This document shows positions 25,261 through 32,665 of a stretch of 64,000 nucleotides of DNA, piece after piece. Both the position numbers and the translations under genes were made by a program. The first letter of the stretch is position 1; each line of letters starts with the position of its first letter. Under the pieces are notes generated by a model that saw only the letters and a list, made by a program, of their open reading frames with translations, searched no databases and had not been told where the DNA came from. This stretch comes from Isoptericola dokdonensis DS-3 (GTDB taxonomy: Bacteria; Actinomycetota; Actinomycetes; Actinomycetales; Cellulomonadaceae), in assembly GCF_001636295.1 (NCBI RefSeq), contig NZ_CP014209.1:2232001-2296000 (forward strand), in the 5' to 3' direction.

Positions 25261-26238
25261 TCACCACCTTAGGTCCGGGTCCTGAACGTCGCCTGAACAC
25301 GATCCGCCCGCCCGCCGAACCCCGTTCGAACCGGACACCACGGGCGGCAGCGGGGTCGTGGCCGGCGCGAGGGCGAGGACGAGGAGCGACAGCGCGAGGA
25401 CGCCGAGCCCCACCCAGCCCCACCAGGCGAGCCGTTCTGCCACGACGACGACGGCGAGCACGGCCGCGACGGCCGGCTCCAGGAGGGTGACGGTGGTGGC
25501 GGTGCTGGCGGGCACCCGGGCGAGCCCGACGCCGAACAGGAGGTACCCGGCGAACATCGGGACGAGCGCCATGTACGCGGCGACGGTGAACGCCTCGGGG
25601 GTCGCCACGAGCGGCGCGCCCGTGAGCGCCAGGACAGGCAGGAGGAGGAGCCCGCCACCGCCGAACACGGCGCCCATCGCGGCCGGGCGGGCGACGCCGC
25701 GCTGCATGAGCCCGTGCACGGCCCACGAGTAGACGGCGTACGTGACGCCCGCGACGAGTCCCAGCAGCACCCCGGCGGCCGTGCCGCCCGCCGTGCCCTG
25801 CTCCTCGACCCGGCCCGTGGCGAGCGCCGCGCTGCCGACGACGCCGAGCACCGCGGCCAGCATCCACCACCGGCTGAGCCGCCGTCCGTCGACCCAGCGT
25901 TCCAGCAGCCCCGAGAAGAGCGGCGCGGAGGCCAGCGAGACGACCGTCCCGACGGCGACGCCCGCGAGGTGCATGGAGGAGTAGAACGCCAGCGGGTACA
26001 CCGCGACGCAGACCGCGCCGACGACGACCGTGCGCCGGTGCTCGGCCAGCGCGGGGCGGGCGACCCGCAGCGCGGGCACCGCGACGGCCGCCTGGAGCAG
26101 CCCGCCGATCCCCAGCGCGGCCGCGCCGATCGCGAGCGGCCCGGCGTCGGGCGCGAACGTCGCCGCCGTGCCGGTGGTGCCCCAGAGCACCGAGGCGATG
26201 GCGATCGCCGCGATCCCGGCGCCCTGCGCACGGTTCAC
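25261..26238 (-). CDS. EamA/DMT family transporter
   Basis: 325 residues, ten transmembrane helices in two EamA repeats. The first opens IAAIAIASVLWGTTGTAA and the second GLVAGVTYAVYSWAV. Pro in VTLLEPAVAAVLA is typical of RhaT/YdcZ-like metabolite exporters. The GTG start overlaps the TetR stop (GTGA) and its own stop lies next to the isomerase start. Operon order is TetR, exporter, isomerase. Likely metabolite or drug export controlled by the TetR. Confidence 0.87.
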   Translation of the reverse strand: MNRAQGAGIAAIAIASVLWGTTGTAATFAPDAGPLAIGAAALGIGGLLQAAVAVPALRVARPALAEHRRTVVVGAVCVAVYPLAFYSSMHLAGVAVGTVVSLASAPLFSGLLERWVDGRRLSRWWMLAAVLGVVGSAALATGRVEEQGTAGGTAAGVLLGLVAGVTYAVYSWAVHGLMQRGVARPAAMGAVFGGGGLLLLPVLALTGAPLVATPEAFTVAAYMALVPMFAGYLLFGVGLARVPASTATTVTLLEPAVAAVLAVVVVAERLAWWGWVGLGVLALSLLVLALAPATTPLPPVVSGSNGVRRAGGSCSGDVQDPDLRW

Positions 26239-26864
26239 CGCGCGGCCAGGAGGTCGCGGGCGAGGTCGCGGGCGCGGACGAGCCGGGCCGGGCCGCCCTC
26301 CAGGCCCGCCCGGCTCGTGGCGCCCTCCAGGAGGAACGCCAGGTGCTCGGCGAGGGCGACGGCCGCGGGCGCCGCGCCCCCGTCCGGGGTCCCCACCGGG
26401 TCGCCGCCCGCCCGGGCCGGGTGCGCGAGGTGGGCCTGGAGGTGCTCCGCGAGCAGCGCCTCGACCTCCTCCTTGTGCCGCCGCACGACGTCCCGGCCGG
26501 GCGCACCCACGGGGAGCTCGGCGGCTGCGTTGAGCAGCCCGCAGCCACGGAACCCGTGCTCGTACGCGGCGTTCGCGTGGTCGAGGTAGGCGTCGAAGAC
26601 GGCGAGCACGCGCTCGGACGGGACCTGCGCCCGCGCGACCCGCGCCTCGTAGAGCGCCAGCCACTCGGCGTGCCTCGCCTCCAGGTAGGCGAGCACCAGG
26701 TCGTCCTTGGAGCCGAAGTTGTTGTAGAGGCTCATCTTCGCCACGCCGGCCTCCGCGACGATCGCGTCGACGCCGGTGGCGGTGGTGCCGCGCGCGTAGA
26801 ACAGGCGCGCGGCGGCGGCGAGCAGGCGGTCACGGGCGGGTGCGCCGGATGTCGGAGCGGCCAT
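26235..26864 (-). CDS. TetR/AcrR family regulator (NemR-like operator class)
   Basis: 209 residues. HTH with LFYARGTTATGVDAIVAEAG and VAKMSLYNNFGSKDDL, the subgroup that includes NemR-like electrophile sensors. CGLLNAAAEL carries a conserved Cys often used for sensing. The upstream palindrome at 26883 matches the TAGAC...GTCTA operator of this subgroup. Leads the operon with the EamA transporter. Confidence 0.9.
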   Translation of the reverse strand: MAAPTSGAPARDRLLAAAARLFYARGTTATGVDAIVAEAGVAKMSLYNNFGSKDDLVLAYLEARHAEWLALYEARVARAQVPSERVLAVFDAYLDHANAAYEHGFRGCGLLNAAAELPVGAPGRDVVRRHKEEVEALLAEHLQAHLAHPARAGGDPVGTPDGGAAPAAVALAEHLAFLLEGATSRAGLEGGPARLVRARDLARDLLAAR

Positions 26865-26882
26865 CGCTCCCCCTCTCGATGA

Positions 26883-26900
26883 GTAGACAGACCAGTCTAC
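26883..26900. promoter_or_regulatory. TetR operator palindrome
   Basis: GTAGAC-N6-GTCTAC, perfect 6-bp arms, 18 bp upstream of the tetR start and 29 bp upstream of the divergent HAD gene. Similar to TAGAC-type NemR operators. Confidence 0.75.
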
Positions 26901-26929
26901 CCAGGAGCGGAGCCGGATAGGCTCGCCCC

Positions 26930-27574
26930 ATGGTGCGTGCGGTGGTGTTCGACGTCGGCGAGACCCTCATCGACGAGACCCGGATCTTCAGCCGGTGGGC
27001 GGACCGCCTCGGCGTCCCCCGCGGCACCTTCCTCGGGCTGATCGGGGCGTGCGCCGCCACCGACCGGCCGCTCGCCGACGCGTTCCGGCTCACCCGCCCC
27101 GACGTCGACCTCGACGCCGAGATCTCCCGCTGGGCCACCGACGACCCCACCGGCCTGCGCGAGAACTTCGACGCCGACGACCTCTACCCCGACGTCCGCC
27201 CGGCGCTCGCCGCCCTGCGGGACGCCGGCCTCGGGGTCGTCGTCGCCGGGAACCAGCCGCCCCAGGCGCGCGCCGCGCTGGAGGCGATGGACCTGCCCGT
27301 CGACGCGATCCGCACCTCCGACGAGTGGGGCGTCGAGAAGCCCGCCCCCGAGTTCTTCGCCCGCGTCGCCGACCTCGCCGGGCTCCCCGCGGACGAGATC
27401 GCGTACGTCGGCGACCGGCTCGACAACGACGTCCTGCCCGCCGCCGCGGCCGGGATGCGGCCCGTGCTGATCCGGCGCGGCCCCTGGGGGTACCTGCACG
27501 CCGCCCGCCCCGACGCCGCCCGCGTCGAGGTGGTCGACTCCCTCACCGAGCTGCCCGCCCTGCTCTCCCGCTGA
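26930..27574 (+). CDS. HAD family hydrolase
   Basis: 214 residues. HAD motif I is FDVGETLID (the usual second Asp is Glu: DxGET), motif II VVAGNQ in place of a typical (S/T), motif III Lys in VEKPAPEFF, motif IV YVGDRLDNDV. DxGET is seen in several phosphatase-like HADs, but the altered motif I/II may reduce phosphatase activity. Divergent from tetR across the shared operator. Confidence 0.88.
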   Translation: MVRAVVFDVGETLIDETRIFSRWADRLGVPRGTFLGLIGACAATDRPLADAFRLTRPDVDLDAEISRWATDDPTGLRENFDADDLYPDVRPALAALRDAGLGVVVAGNQPPQARAALEAMDLPVDAIRTSDEWGVEKPAPEFFARVADLAGLPADEIAYVGDRLDNDVLPAAAAGMRPVLIRRGPWGYLHAARPDAARVEVVDSLTELPALLSR

Positions 27575-27646
27575 GCGGCCACCCCTCCGGGCCCCGGGTT
27601 CGGTGCGTACGTCGCGGCGACGGCGATCCCCACGAAGTCTTCCCTC

Positions 27647-27676
27647 TTGCGCACGGACGGCGAGATTGCCTAGATT
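27647..27676 (+). promoter_or_regulatory. candidate promoter of a small RNA
   Basis: TTGCGC (27647-27652), 18-bp spacer, TAGATT (27671-27676). One of the best promoter-like spacings visible here, downstream of a gene end and not upstream of any plus-strand gene. Confidence 0.4.
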
Positions 27677-27682
27677 GGCACC

Positions 27683-27752
27683 ACCCACCCGCGCTACCTC
27701 GGTAGCCGGGCCCAGAGCCAGATCCCTTCGGGGATCTGGCTCTTTGTCTATG
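27683..27752 (+). ncRNA. candidate small RNA with two hairpins
   Basis: Between the HAD gene and the NYN gene, a predicted transcript of about 65-70 nt would fold into GCTACC-TC-GGTAGC (27693-27706) and a terminator hairpin. No RNA family recognised. It may simply be the 3' end of the HAD mRNA. Confidence 0.35.
27714..27743 (+). terminator. rho-independent terminator
   Basis: AGAGCCAGATCCC-TTCG-GGGATCTGGCTCT, 13-bp perfect arms with a UUCG tetraloop, then TTTGTCTAT. The clearest intrinsic terminator in the window, plus-strand orientation. Confidence 0.9.
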
Positions 27753-28419
27753 CCCAGGGGCCCGGCCGGGTGATCGCGCGGCCCGCATCGTGCACGACGT
27801 CGGGGAACTGGGCCCGGACCAGAGCGTTGCGTCGCACCTGACGTCGTTCGTCACCGATGAGCGACGGGTGCCTGCTGTTTCTCGGGTCCGCGACGACCAC
27901 CCGCTTGCCGAGCTGATCGCGGACGACGTCCACCGCCGGCTGGATGTCCGAGTCGTTGCTCACGATCAGCGCGGTGTCGAAGCGGTCCTGAAACCCGTCC
28001 GCGACGAGCTGCACGGCGAGGTTGACGTCCGAACCCTTCTCCTCGGTCTTCACGACCTGGACCGTGCTGGCACGACAGCATGAGCACGACGGCTGGTGGG
28101 CGTTGCAGCAGGAGCACGTCACGGAAGGAACCCGGAACATCCTGGGCTTGGACACCTTGAACGTTCCCTCGAGGATGTCCACCGTCGGCAGCGTGGCCAG
28201 TGCTCGCAGATAGGCATCCTGCCGGACGTGCGCTCGAGGGTCGTCCGACCGCGCGGTGATACGGGCAGTGCAGTACGCGATGCGTACCACTGTGAGGCCC
28301 GGCAACATCAACGAGCTCCAGGCCGCGAGGTCGAGCCACTTCTCCGACGTGCCCTTGAGCGCGCCGTAGTACAGGTTGAAACCGTCGATGTAGACGCACG
28401 CCCGACCGCTCGAAGCCAT
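27748..28419 (-). CDS. NYN-domain (PIN-like) nuclease with Cys-rich insertion
   Basis: 223 residues. NYN/LabA signatures: CVYIDGFNLYYGAL at the N-terminus, EEKGSDVNLAVQLV, and LIVSNDSDIQPAVD, giving the Asp cluster for metal-dependent RNA cleavage. Between them sits CSCCNAHQPSCSCC (about 108-121), a likely zinc or other metal knuckle. Less GC-rich and with less biased codons than neighbours, so possibly acquired. Predicted cytosolic RNase, perhaps in defence or RNA turnover. Confidence 0.85.
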   Translation of the reverse strand: MASSGRACVYIDGFNLYYGALKGTSEKWLDLAAWSSLMLPGLTVVRIAYCTARITARSDDPRAHVRQDAYLRALATLPTVDILEGTFKVSKPRMFRVPSVTCSCCNAHQPSCSCCRASTVQVVKTEEKGSDVNLAVQLVADGFQDRFDTALIVSNDSDIQPAVDVVRDQLGKRVVVADPRNSRHPSLIGDERRQVRRNALVRAQFPDVVHDAGRAITRPGPWA

Positions 28420-28499
28420 GCGGGAGACCCTACTGACCAGGCATGACAGGCACCCCCTCGATCCACAGATGCCCTCCGACGTCCTGCTCGAAAGGGCGG

Positions 28500-29261
28500 T
28501 CACGCCCAGTCGAGCCGCCCCAGGGCGTCCAGCGCCAGGAGCACGCCGACGATCCCCAGCACCCAGCCGGTCATCTCCGCGGCGTTGCGGGTCAGCCACG
28601 CCTCGACACGTCGCAGGAACGGGTCGACGGCACGCGCCGCGACCAGGCGCCCGCCGAGCAGCAGCAGCGCCGGGGCGACCATCACCAGGCAGTACGCGGC
28701 GAGCACCCCCACCGAGGCGGGCGTGGCGAGGTCGGACGACGCGAGGAGCCCGAGCGCCGCGAGGTACGGCAGCATCGACGCCACCTCGACGGCCACCGCC
28801 CCGAGCGCCAACCCCATCAGCGGGCCGACCCCACCGCCGCTCGCGTCCACCCCCATCGCCCGGTGCCGCCACCGCACGAGCCGGCCCGGCCCGGCGCCCG
28901 CCGCCTCCCGGCGACGCGCCCGCCTGCCGTCGAACCGGAAGCTGAGCGCGAACAGGCCGACGCCCAGCAGGAGCTGGACGACCAGCACCGGTCGCGCGTC
29001 CAGCAGGTCGCCGTACCGGTCCAGCAGGGCCGTGCCGCCGAGCAGCACCAGCACCCCCACCGCCAGGTACGCGGCCGCGACCGTCCCCAGGTAGACGAGC
29101 ACCCGACCCGCCCGCACCCGACCCGGGGTCAGCAGCAGCCACACCGGCACCAGCAGCGTGCCGAAGCTCGTCGAGTCCACCAGCGCGAGCACCACGAGCA
29201 CGCCCGCGAGCGCCGCCGGGCCGGCGCCGTCCACACCACCGAGATCCACCGGGAGGTCCAT
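28500..29261 (-). CDS. GAP family membrane protein (Sap/LysE-like)
   Basis: 253 residues, six transmembrane helices. N-terminal VLVVLALVDSTSFGTLLVPVWLLLTPGR is the GAP (sulfolipid-1-addressing protein) pattern, where the Asp and Ser/Thr in helix 1 are conserved. A charged cytoplasmic loop (RFDGRRARRREA) divides two three-helix halves. The related mycobacterial proteins help export glycolipids; substrate here is unknown. ATG at 29261. Upstream lies the divergent histidine kinase. Confidence 0.8.
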   Translation of the reverse strand: MDLPVDLGGVDGAGPAALAGVLVVLALVDSTSFGTLLVPVWLLLTPGRVRAGRVLVYLGTVAAAYLAVGVLVLLGGTALLDRYGDLLDARPVLVVQLLLGVGLFALSFRFDGRRARRREAAGAGPGRLVRWRHRAMGVDASGGGVGPLMGLALGAVAVEVASMLPYLAALGLLASSDLATPASVGVLAAYCLVMVAPALLLLGGRLVAARAVDPFLRRVEAWLTRNAAEMTGWVLGIVGVLLALDALGRLDWA

Positions 29262-29378
29262 GGCGCCCACCCTGCCGTCCCGCACCGGGTGCCGCGTCCC
29301 CCGGTCGGGCGAACCGCGACCACCCGCCTACATCCTTCGGACGACCCGCCGCGCTGTCCCCTGTGCTGGGATGGCACG

Positions 29379-30677
29379 GTGAGCAGCCACTCCGCGGACA
29401 CCCCTGGGCGGTGGCGTCGGTGGTCCGCCGACGGTCCGCGGCGGGACGTCGTCGACGCCGCCGCGATCTTCGCGCTCGGCACGCTGCTGCTCGCCGTCGA
29501 CCTCGTCGGGGTGACGCCCGACGCGGCCCGGATCCTCGACCTGCCACCGGGCGTGCATCTCGCCCTGCTCGCGGCCGGCTGCGTCGTCGTCGCCCTCAAG
29601 CGGCGCGGCCCCCTCGTCGCGCTCGCGACCGGCGCCGCCGTCGTCGCGGTCGACCTCGCGGGCGGCGGCAGCCTCGCCCTGCTGCTCGTGCTGTGGGACC
29701 TGCTGTTCTCCGCGACCCTGTGGGTGTCGCAGCGCGCCCGGACGATCCTGTGGACGGTCGCGGGGACCATCAGCGTCGTCGGGGCCGTCCTCGCCGCCGA
29801 GGCGACGCGCGACCTGCGCGTCCTCGTCTACGCCGTCATCCAGCTCTCCGCGCTGCTGCTCGTCCCGATGTGGTGGGCCGACAACGTCCGGCAGAAGACG
29901 GCGCTGGCCGACGCCGAGCGGGAGCGCGCCGACGCCGCCGCCCGCACCGCCGATCTCGAACGCCGCCGCGCCGCCGATCTCGCGCGGCTGGCCGCCGCGG
30001 AACGGCACGAGGCCGTGCAGGCCGAACGGGCCGCCATGGCCCGCGACCTGCACGACGTCGTCGCCGGGCACCTGTCCAGCATCGCCATCCACTCCGGCGG
30101 GGCGCTCGCCGCACGCCCCGACCCGACCCGCGACCGGGCCGCGCTGGAGCAGGTGCGGGCCAGCGCCGTGGAGTCGCTCACGGAGATGCGGTCGATGATC
30201 GAGCTGCTGCGCGCCGACGCCCCCGCCGAGCCCGTGACGGCACCGGGTCGCCTGGCCGGGCTGCACCGGCTCGTGGAGCAGGCTCGGGCGGGCGGGACCG
30301 ACGTGACGCTCGACGTCGCCGCCGGCGCCCTGCACCCGCCGTCGTCGGCGGTCGTGGAGCAGGCCGTGCACCGGATCGCGCAGGAGGCGCTCACCAACGC
30401 CGCGAAGCACGCCCCCGGGCGGCCCGTCACCGTGCGGCTCGACGCCCCCGACGGCCGGCTCGAGCTCCGGGTGGCCAACCCCGTCGCCCCCGGGCCGGTC
30501 CCGCCCGCCGACCCGGCCCTGCACGCCGGCACGGGTCTGGTCACGATGGCCGAGCGCGCCCAGGCGCTCGGCGGGACGTTCCACGCCGGGCCCGACGACG
30601 GCACCTGGCACGTGCACGCCGTGCTCCCCCGCGCGAGCGCGAGCGCACCGGCCGCGACCGTCGGGGGCCCCGCGTGA
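29379..30677 (+). CDS. sensor histidine kinase (NarL/DesK type)
   Basis: 432 residues, GTG start. Four to five N-terminal transmembrane helices without a large sensor loop, a coiled coil rich in Arg/Ala, then HisKA_3: MARDLHDVVAGHLSSIAIHS with phospho-His (about residue 225). HATPase_c has IAQEALTNAAKHAPG and GTGLVTMAERAQALGG. Senses an unknown membrane signal. Stop overlaps the response-regulator start (GTGA). Confidence 0.93.
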   Translation: MSSHSADTPGRWRRWSADGPRRDVVDAAAIFALGTLLLAVDLVGVTPDAARILDLPPGVHLALLAAGCVVVALKRRGPLVALATGAAVVAVDLAGGGSLALLLVLWDLLFSATLWVSQRARTILWTVAGTISVVGAVLAAEATRDLRVLVYAVIQLSALLLVPMWWADNVRQKTALADAERERADAAARTADLERRRAADLARLAAAERHEAVQAERAAMARDLHDVVAGHLSSIAIHSGGALAARPDPTRDRAALEQVRASAVESLTEMRSMIELLRADAPAEPVTAPGRLAGLHRLVEQARAGGTDVTLDVAAGALHPPSSAVVEQAVHRIAQEALTNAAKHAPGRPVTVRLDAPDGRLELRVANPVAPGPVPPADPALHAGTGLVTMAERAQALGGTFHAGPDDGTWHVHAVLPRASASAPAATVGGPA

Positions 30678-31330
30678 CCGCGCCGCGCGTGCTCCTCGCC
30701 GACGACCACGCGGCGATCCGCGCCGGCCTGCGGATGCTGCTGGCCGACGCCGGCATCGTCGTCGTCGGGGAGGCCGCCGACGGCGACGCCGCGGTGACGA
30801 ACGCCCGGGCGCTGCGGCCCGACGTCGTCCTCATGGACCTGCGCATGCCCGGCACCGACGGGATCGCCGCGACCCGGACGATCACCGCGGAGGGGCTGGC
30901 GGACGTGCTGGTGCTCACGACGTTCGACCTCGACGAGTACGTCGACGGGGCGCTCGCCGCGGGGGCAGCCGGGTTTCTGCTCAAGAGCGCCGAGCCCGCG
31001 GCCCTGGTCGACGCGGTGCGGCGGGTCGCCGCGGGCGACGGCGTGCTCGCCCCCGAGGTGACGCGGCGCGTGCTCGCCCGGCTCGTCGCCCGGCCGCCCG
31101 CCGTCGTCGTCCCCGCGGCGGCGGCCGTCGACCGGGTCGCGGCGCTCACCGACCGGGAGCGCGACGTCCTCGCGGCGCTCGGCCGCGGTCTGTCGAACCA
31201 GGGGGTCGCCGCCGACCTGACCATCAGCGAGGCGACCGCGAAGACGCACGTGTCCCGCGTGCTCGCCAAGCTCGGGGTGACCTCGCGCGTGCAGGCGGCG
31301 ATCGTCGCGCGCGACGCCGGGCTCGTCTGA
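30674..31330 (+). CDS. response regulator, NarL/FixJ family
   Basis: 218 residues. Receiver domain with ADDHAAIRAGL, phospho-acceptor Asp in VVLMDLRMPGTDG (about 54), Thr in VLVLTTFDLDEYV and Lys in GFLLKSAEP. LuxR-type HTH: LTDRERDVLAALGRGLSNQGVA (first part) and TISEATAKTHVSRVLAKLGV. Cognate partner of the kinase just upstream. Ends 2 bp before mnhG on the other strand, with no terminator between them. Confidence 0.95.
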   Translation: MTAPRVLLADDHAAIRAGLRMLLADAGIVVVGEAADGDAAVTNARALRPDVVLMDLRMPGTDGIAATRTITAEGLADVLVLTTFDLDEYVDGALAAGAAGFLLKSAEPAALVDAVRRVAAGDGVLAPEVTRRVLARLVARPPAVVVPAAAAVDRVAALTDRERDVLAALGRGLSNQGVAADLTISEATAKTHVSRVLAKLGVTSRVQAAIVARDAGLV

Positions 31331-31332
31331 CC

Positions 31333-31737
31333 TCAGGCCCGGTCGGCGTCCGGTCCCGGCTCCGCGTCCGTGGGGTTCTCGACGTCGGGCGGCCCCATCT
31401 CGTTGGGCACGAACTCGGTCTCGTCGACCTTGCCGGTGCGGAACCCGGCACGGCTCAGCAGGTGCGCCGCGACCGGCGCGGTCGCGAGCTGGAACACGAC
31501 CACCAGGGCGAGCATCGCGACGGCCGACCAGCTGCGGATTCGCAGCGCCAGGGCGAGCAGCAGCAGGACCAGGCCCAGCACCTGCGGCTTGGTGATCGCG
31601 TGCAGGCGGCCCATCAGCGAGTCGAAGCGCAGGGTGCCGATGGCGGCCGCGGCGGTGAGGAACGCGCCCGCGAGGAGGAAGACGGCGGCCGCGACGTCCG
31701 CGGCGGTCGTCCAGAAGCCCGGGTCGACGGCGGTCAT
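31333..31737 (-). CDS. mnhG: Na+/H+ antiporter subunit G
   Basis: 134 residues. Three transmembrane helices with LAGAFLTAAAAIGTLRF, then the signature DSLMGRLHAITKPQVLG and VVVFQLATAPVAAHLLSRAG. Acidic C-terminal tail. Part of the hetero-oligomeric Mrp complex that exchanges Na+ for H+. Last gene of the operon; ATG overlaps mnhF stop. Confidence 0.93.
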   Translation of the reverse strand: MTAVDPGFWTTAADVAAAVFLLAGAFLTAAAAIGTLRFDSLMGRLHAITKPQVLGLVLLLLALALRIRSWSAVAMLALVVVFQLATAPVAAHLLSRAGFRTGKVDETEFVPNEMGPPDVENPTDAEPGPDADRA

Positions 31738-32048
31738 GGTTCCTCCACCGGGTTGTCCGTCTGGTCGGGGTCGTGCTTCTTCTCCTCGCCCTCCGGCTCC
31801 CGGGCCGCGAACCGGGCGATGACGACCGACCCCACGAACCCGACGAGCGCGAGCGCCACGAGGATCGGGATGGTCTCGGTGCGCCGGTTCCACGCGGCCT
31901 CGACGGCGATGACGCCCACGAGGGTGGACGCGAGCAGGTCGAGACCGAGGGAGCGGTCGAGCATCGACGGTCCGCGCTCCACCCGCACGAGGGCGAGCAG
32001 GGCGGCGACCGCCACGAGCGCCGCGGCGACGACGTAGACGACGATCAT
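31734..32048 (-). CDS. mnhF: Na+/H+ antiporter subunit F
   Basis: 104 residues with three transmembrane helices. RVERGPSMLDRSLGLDLLAS is the MnhF signature. Highly charged C-terminal tail (EGEEKKHDPDQTDNP). ATGA overlap with mnhG and mnhE. Confidence 0.93.
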   Translation of the reverse strand: MIVVYVVAAALVAVAALLALVRVERGPSMLDRSLGLDLLASTLVGVIAVEAAWNRRTETIPILVALALVGFVGSVVIARFAAREPEGEEKKHDPDQTDNPVEEP

Positions 32049-32665
32049 CGGTCACCTCCCTGGTCGGCGCCGCCCTGGGCGGCGGTCGTCGCGCCGGCCG
32101 CCCCGTCGGGGCCCAGCCCGCAGCGGGCGAGCACGTCGTCGGGCGCGAACGCGCGCAGCACGCGCTCCTCGAGGCGCAGGATGTCGGCCCGCACCGCCTC
32201 GGTGCCGCCCGACCGCTCGAGGTCGAGCACGTGCAGGTACACCGCCCCGGTGCGGCGCCGCGTCTCGATGACGAGCGTGCCCGGCACCAGCGTGGACAGC
32301 ACGGCGGTCGCGGTGAGGAACAGGTCGTCCGGGTTGCGCAGCTGGACCTGCACGACGGCCCCGGACGGCCGGTACCCGGGTCGCAGGGCGAGGAACGCGA
32401 CCTGGAACGACGCGACGACGAGGTCGAGGGCGAACCGCCAGACGAGCACGACGAACGGCCACGGCCGGAACCGTCCGCGGGCGCTCACGGACGGCAGCGG
32501 GAACAGCAGCAGCACCACGAGGGCGAGCGTGGCCCCGCCGACGAGGTTCGCCCACGACAGGTCGCCCCACAGCAGGACCCACACGAGCGTGAGGAACAGC
32601 AGCGCGGGCCACTGCCCGAGGGTGTGGCGCAGCCGGCGCGCGAGGGTGCGGCGGGCGGCGATCAC
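32045..32665 (-). CDS. mnhE: Na+/H+ antiporter subunit E
   Basis: 206 residues, GTG start overlapping mnhD stop. Two N-terminal transmembrane helices, VLLWGDLSWANLVGGATL, then the family core VPGTLVIETRRRTGAVYLHVLD. The C-terminus is longer than average, with an Ala/Gly-rich end. Accessory subunit needed for Mrp assembly. Confidence 0.92.
   Translation of the reverse strand: MIAARRTLARRLRHTLGQWPALLFLTLVWVLLWGDLSWANLVGGATLALVVLLLFPLPSVSARGRFRPWPFVVLVWRFALDLVVASFQVAFLALRPGYRPSGAVVQVQLRNPDDLFLTATAVLSTLVPGTLVIETRRRTGAVYLHVLDLERSGGTEAVRADILRLEERVLRAFAPDDVLARCGLGPDGAAGATTAAQGGADQGGDR

Noticed and set aside
27683..27752. 6C RNA or a known riboswitch
   Set aside because: No C-rich hairpin loops or conserved riboswitch cores; only a short hairpin and a terminator.
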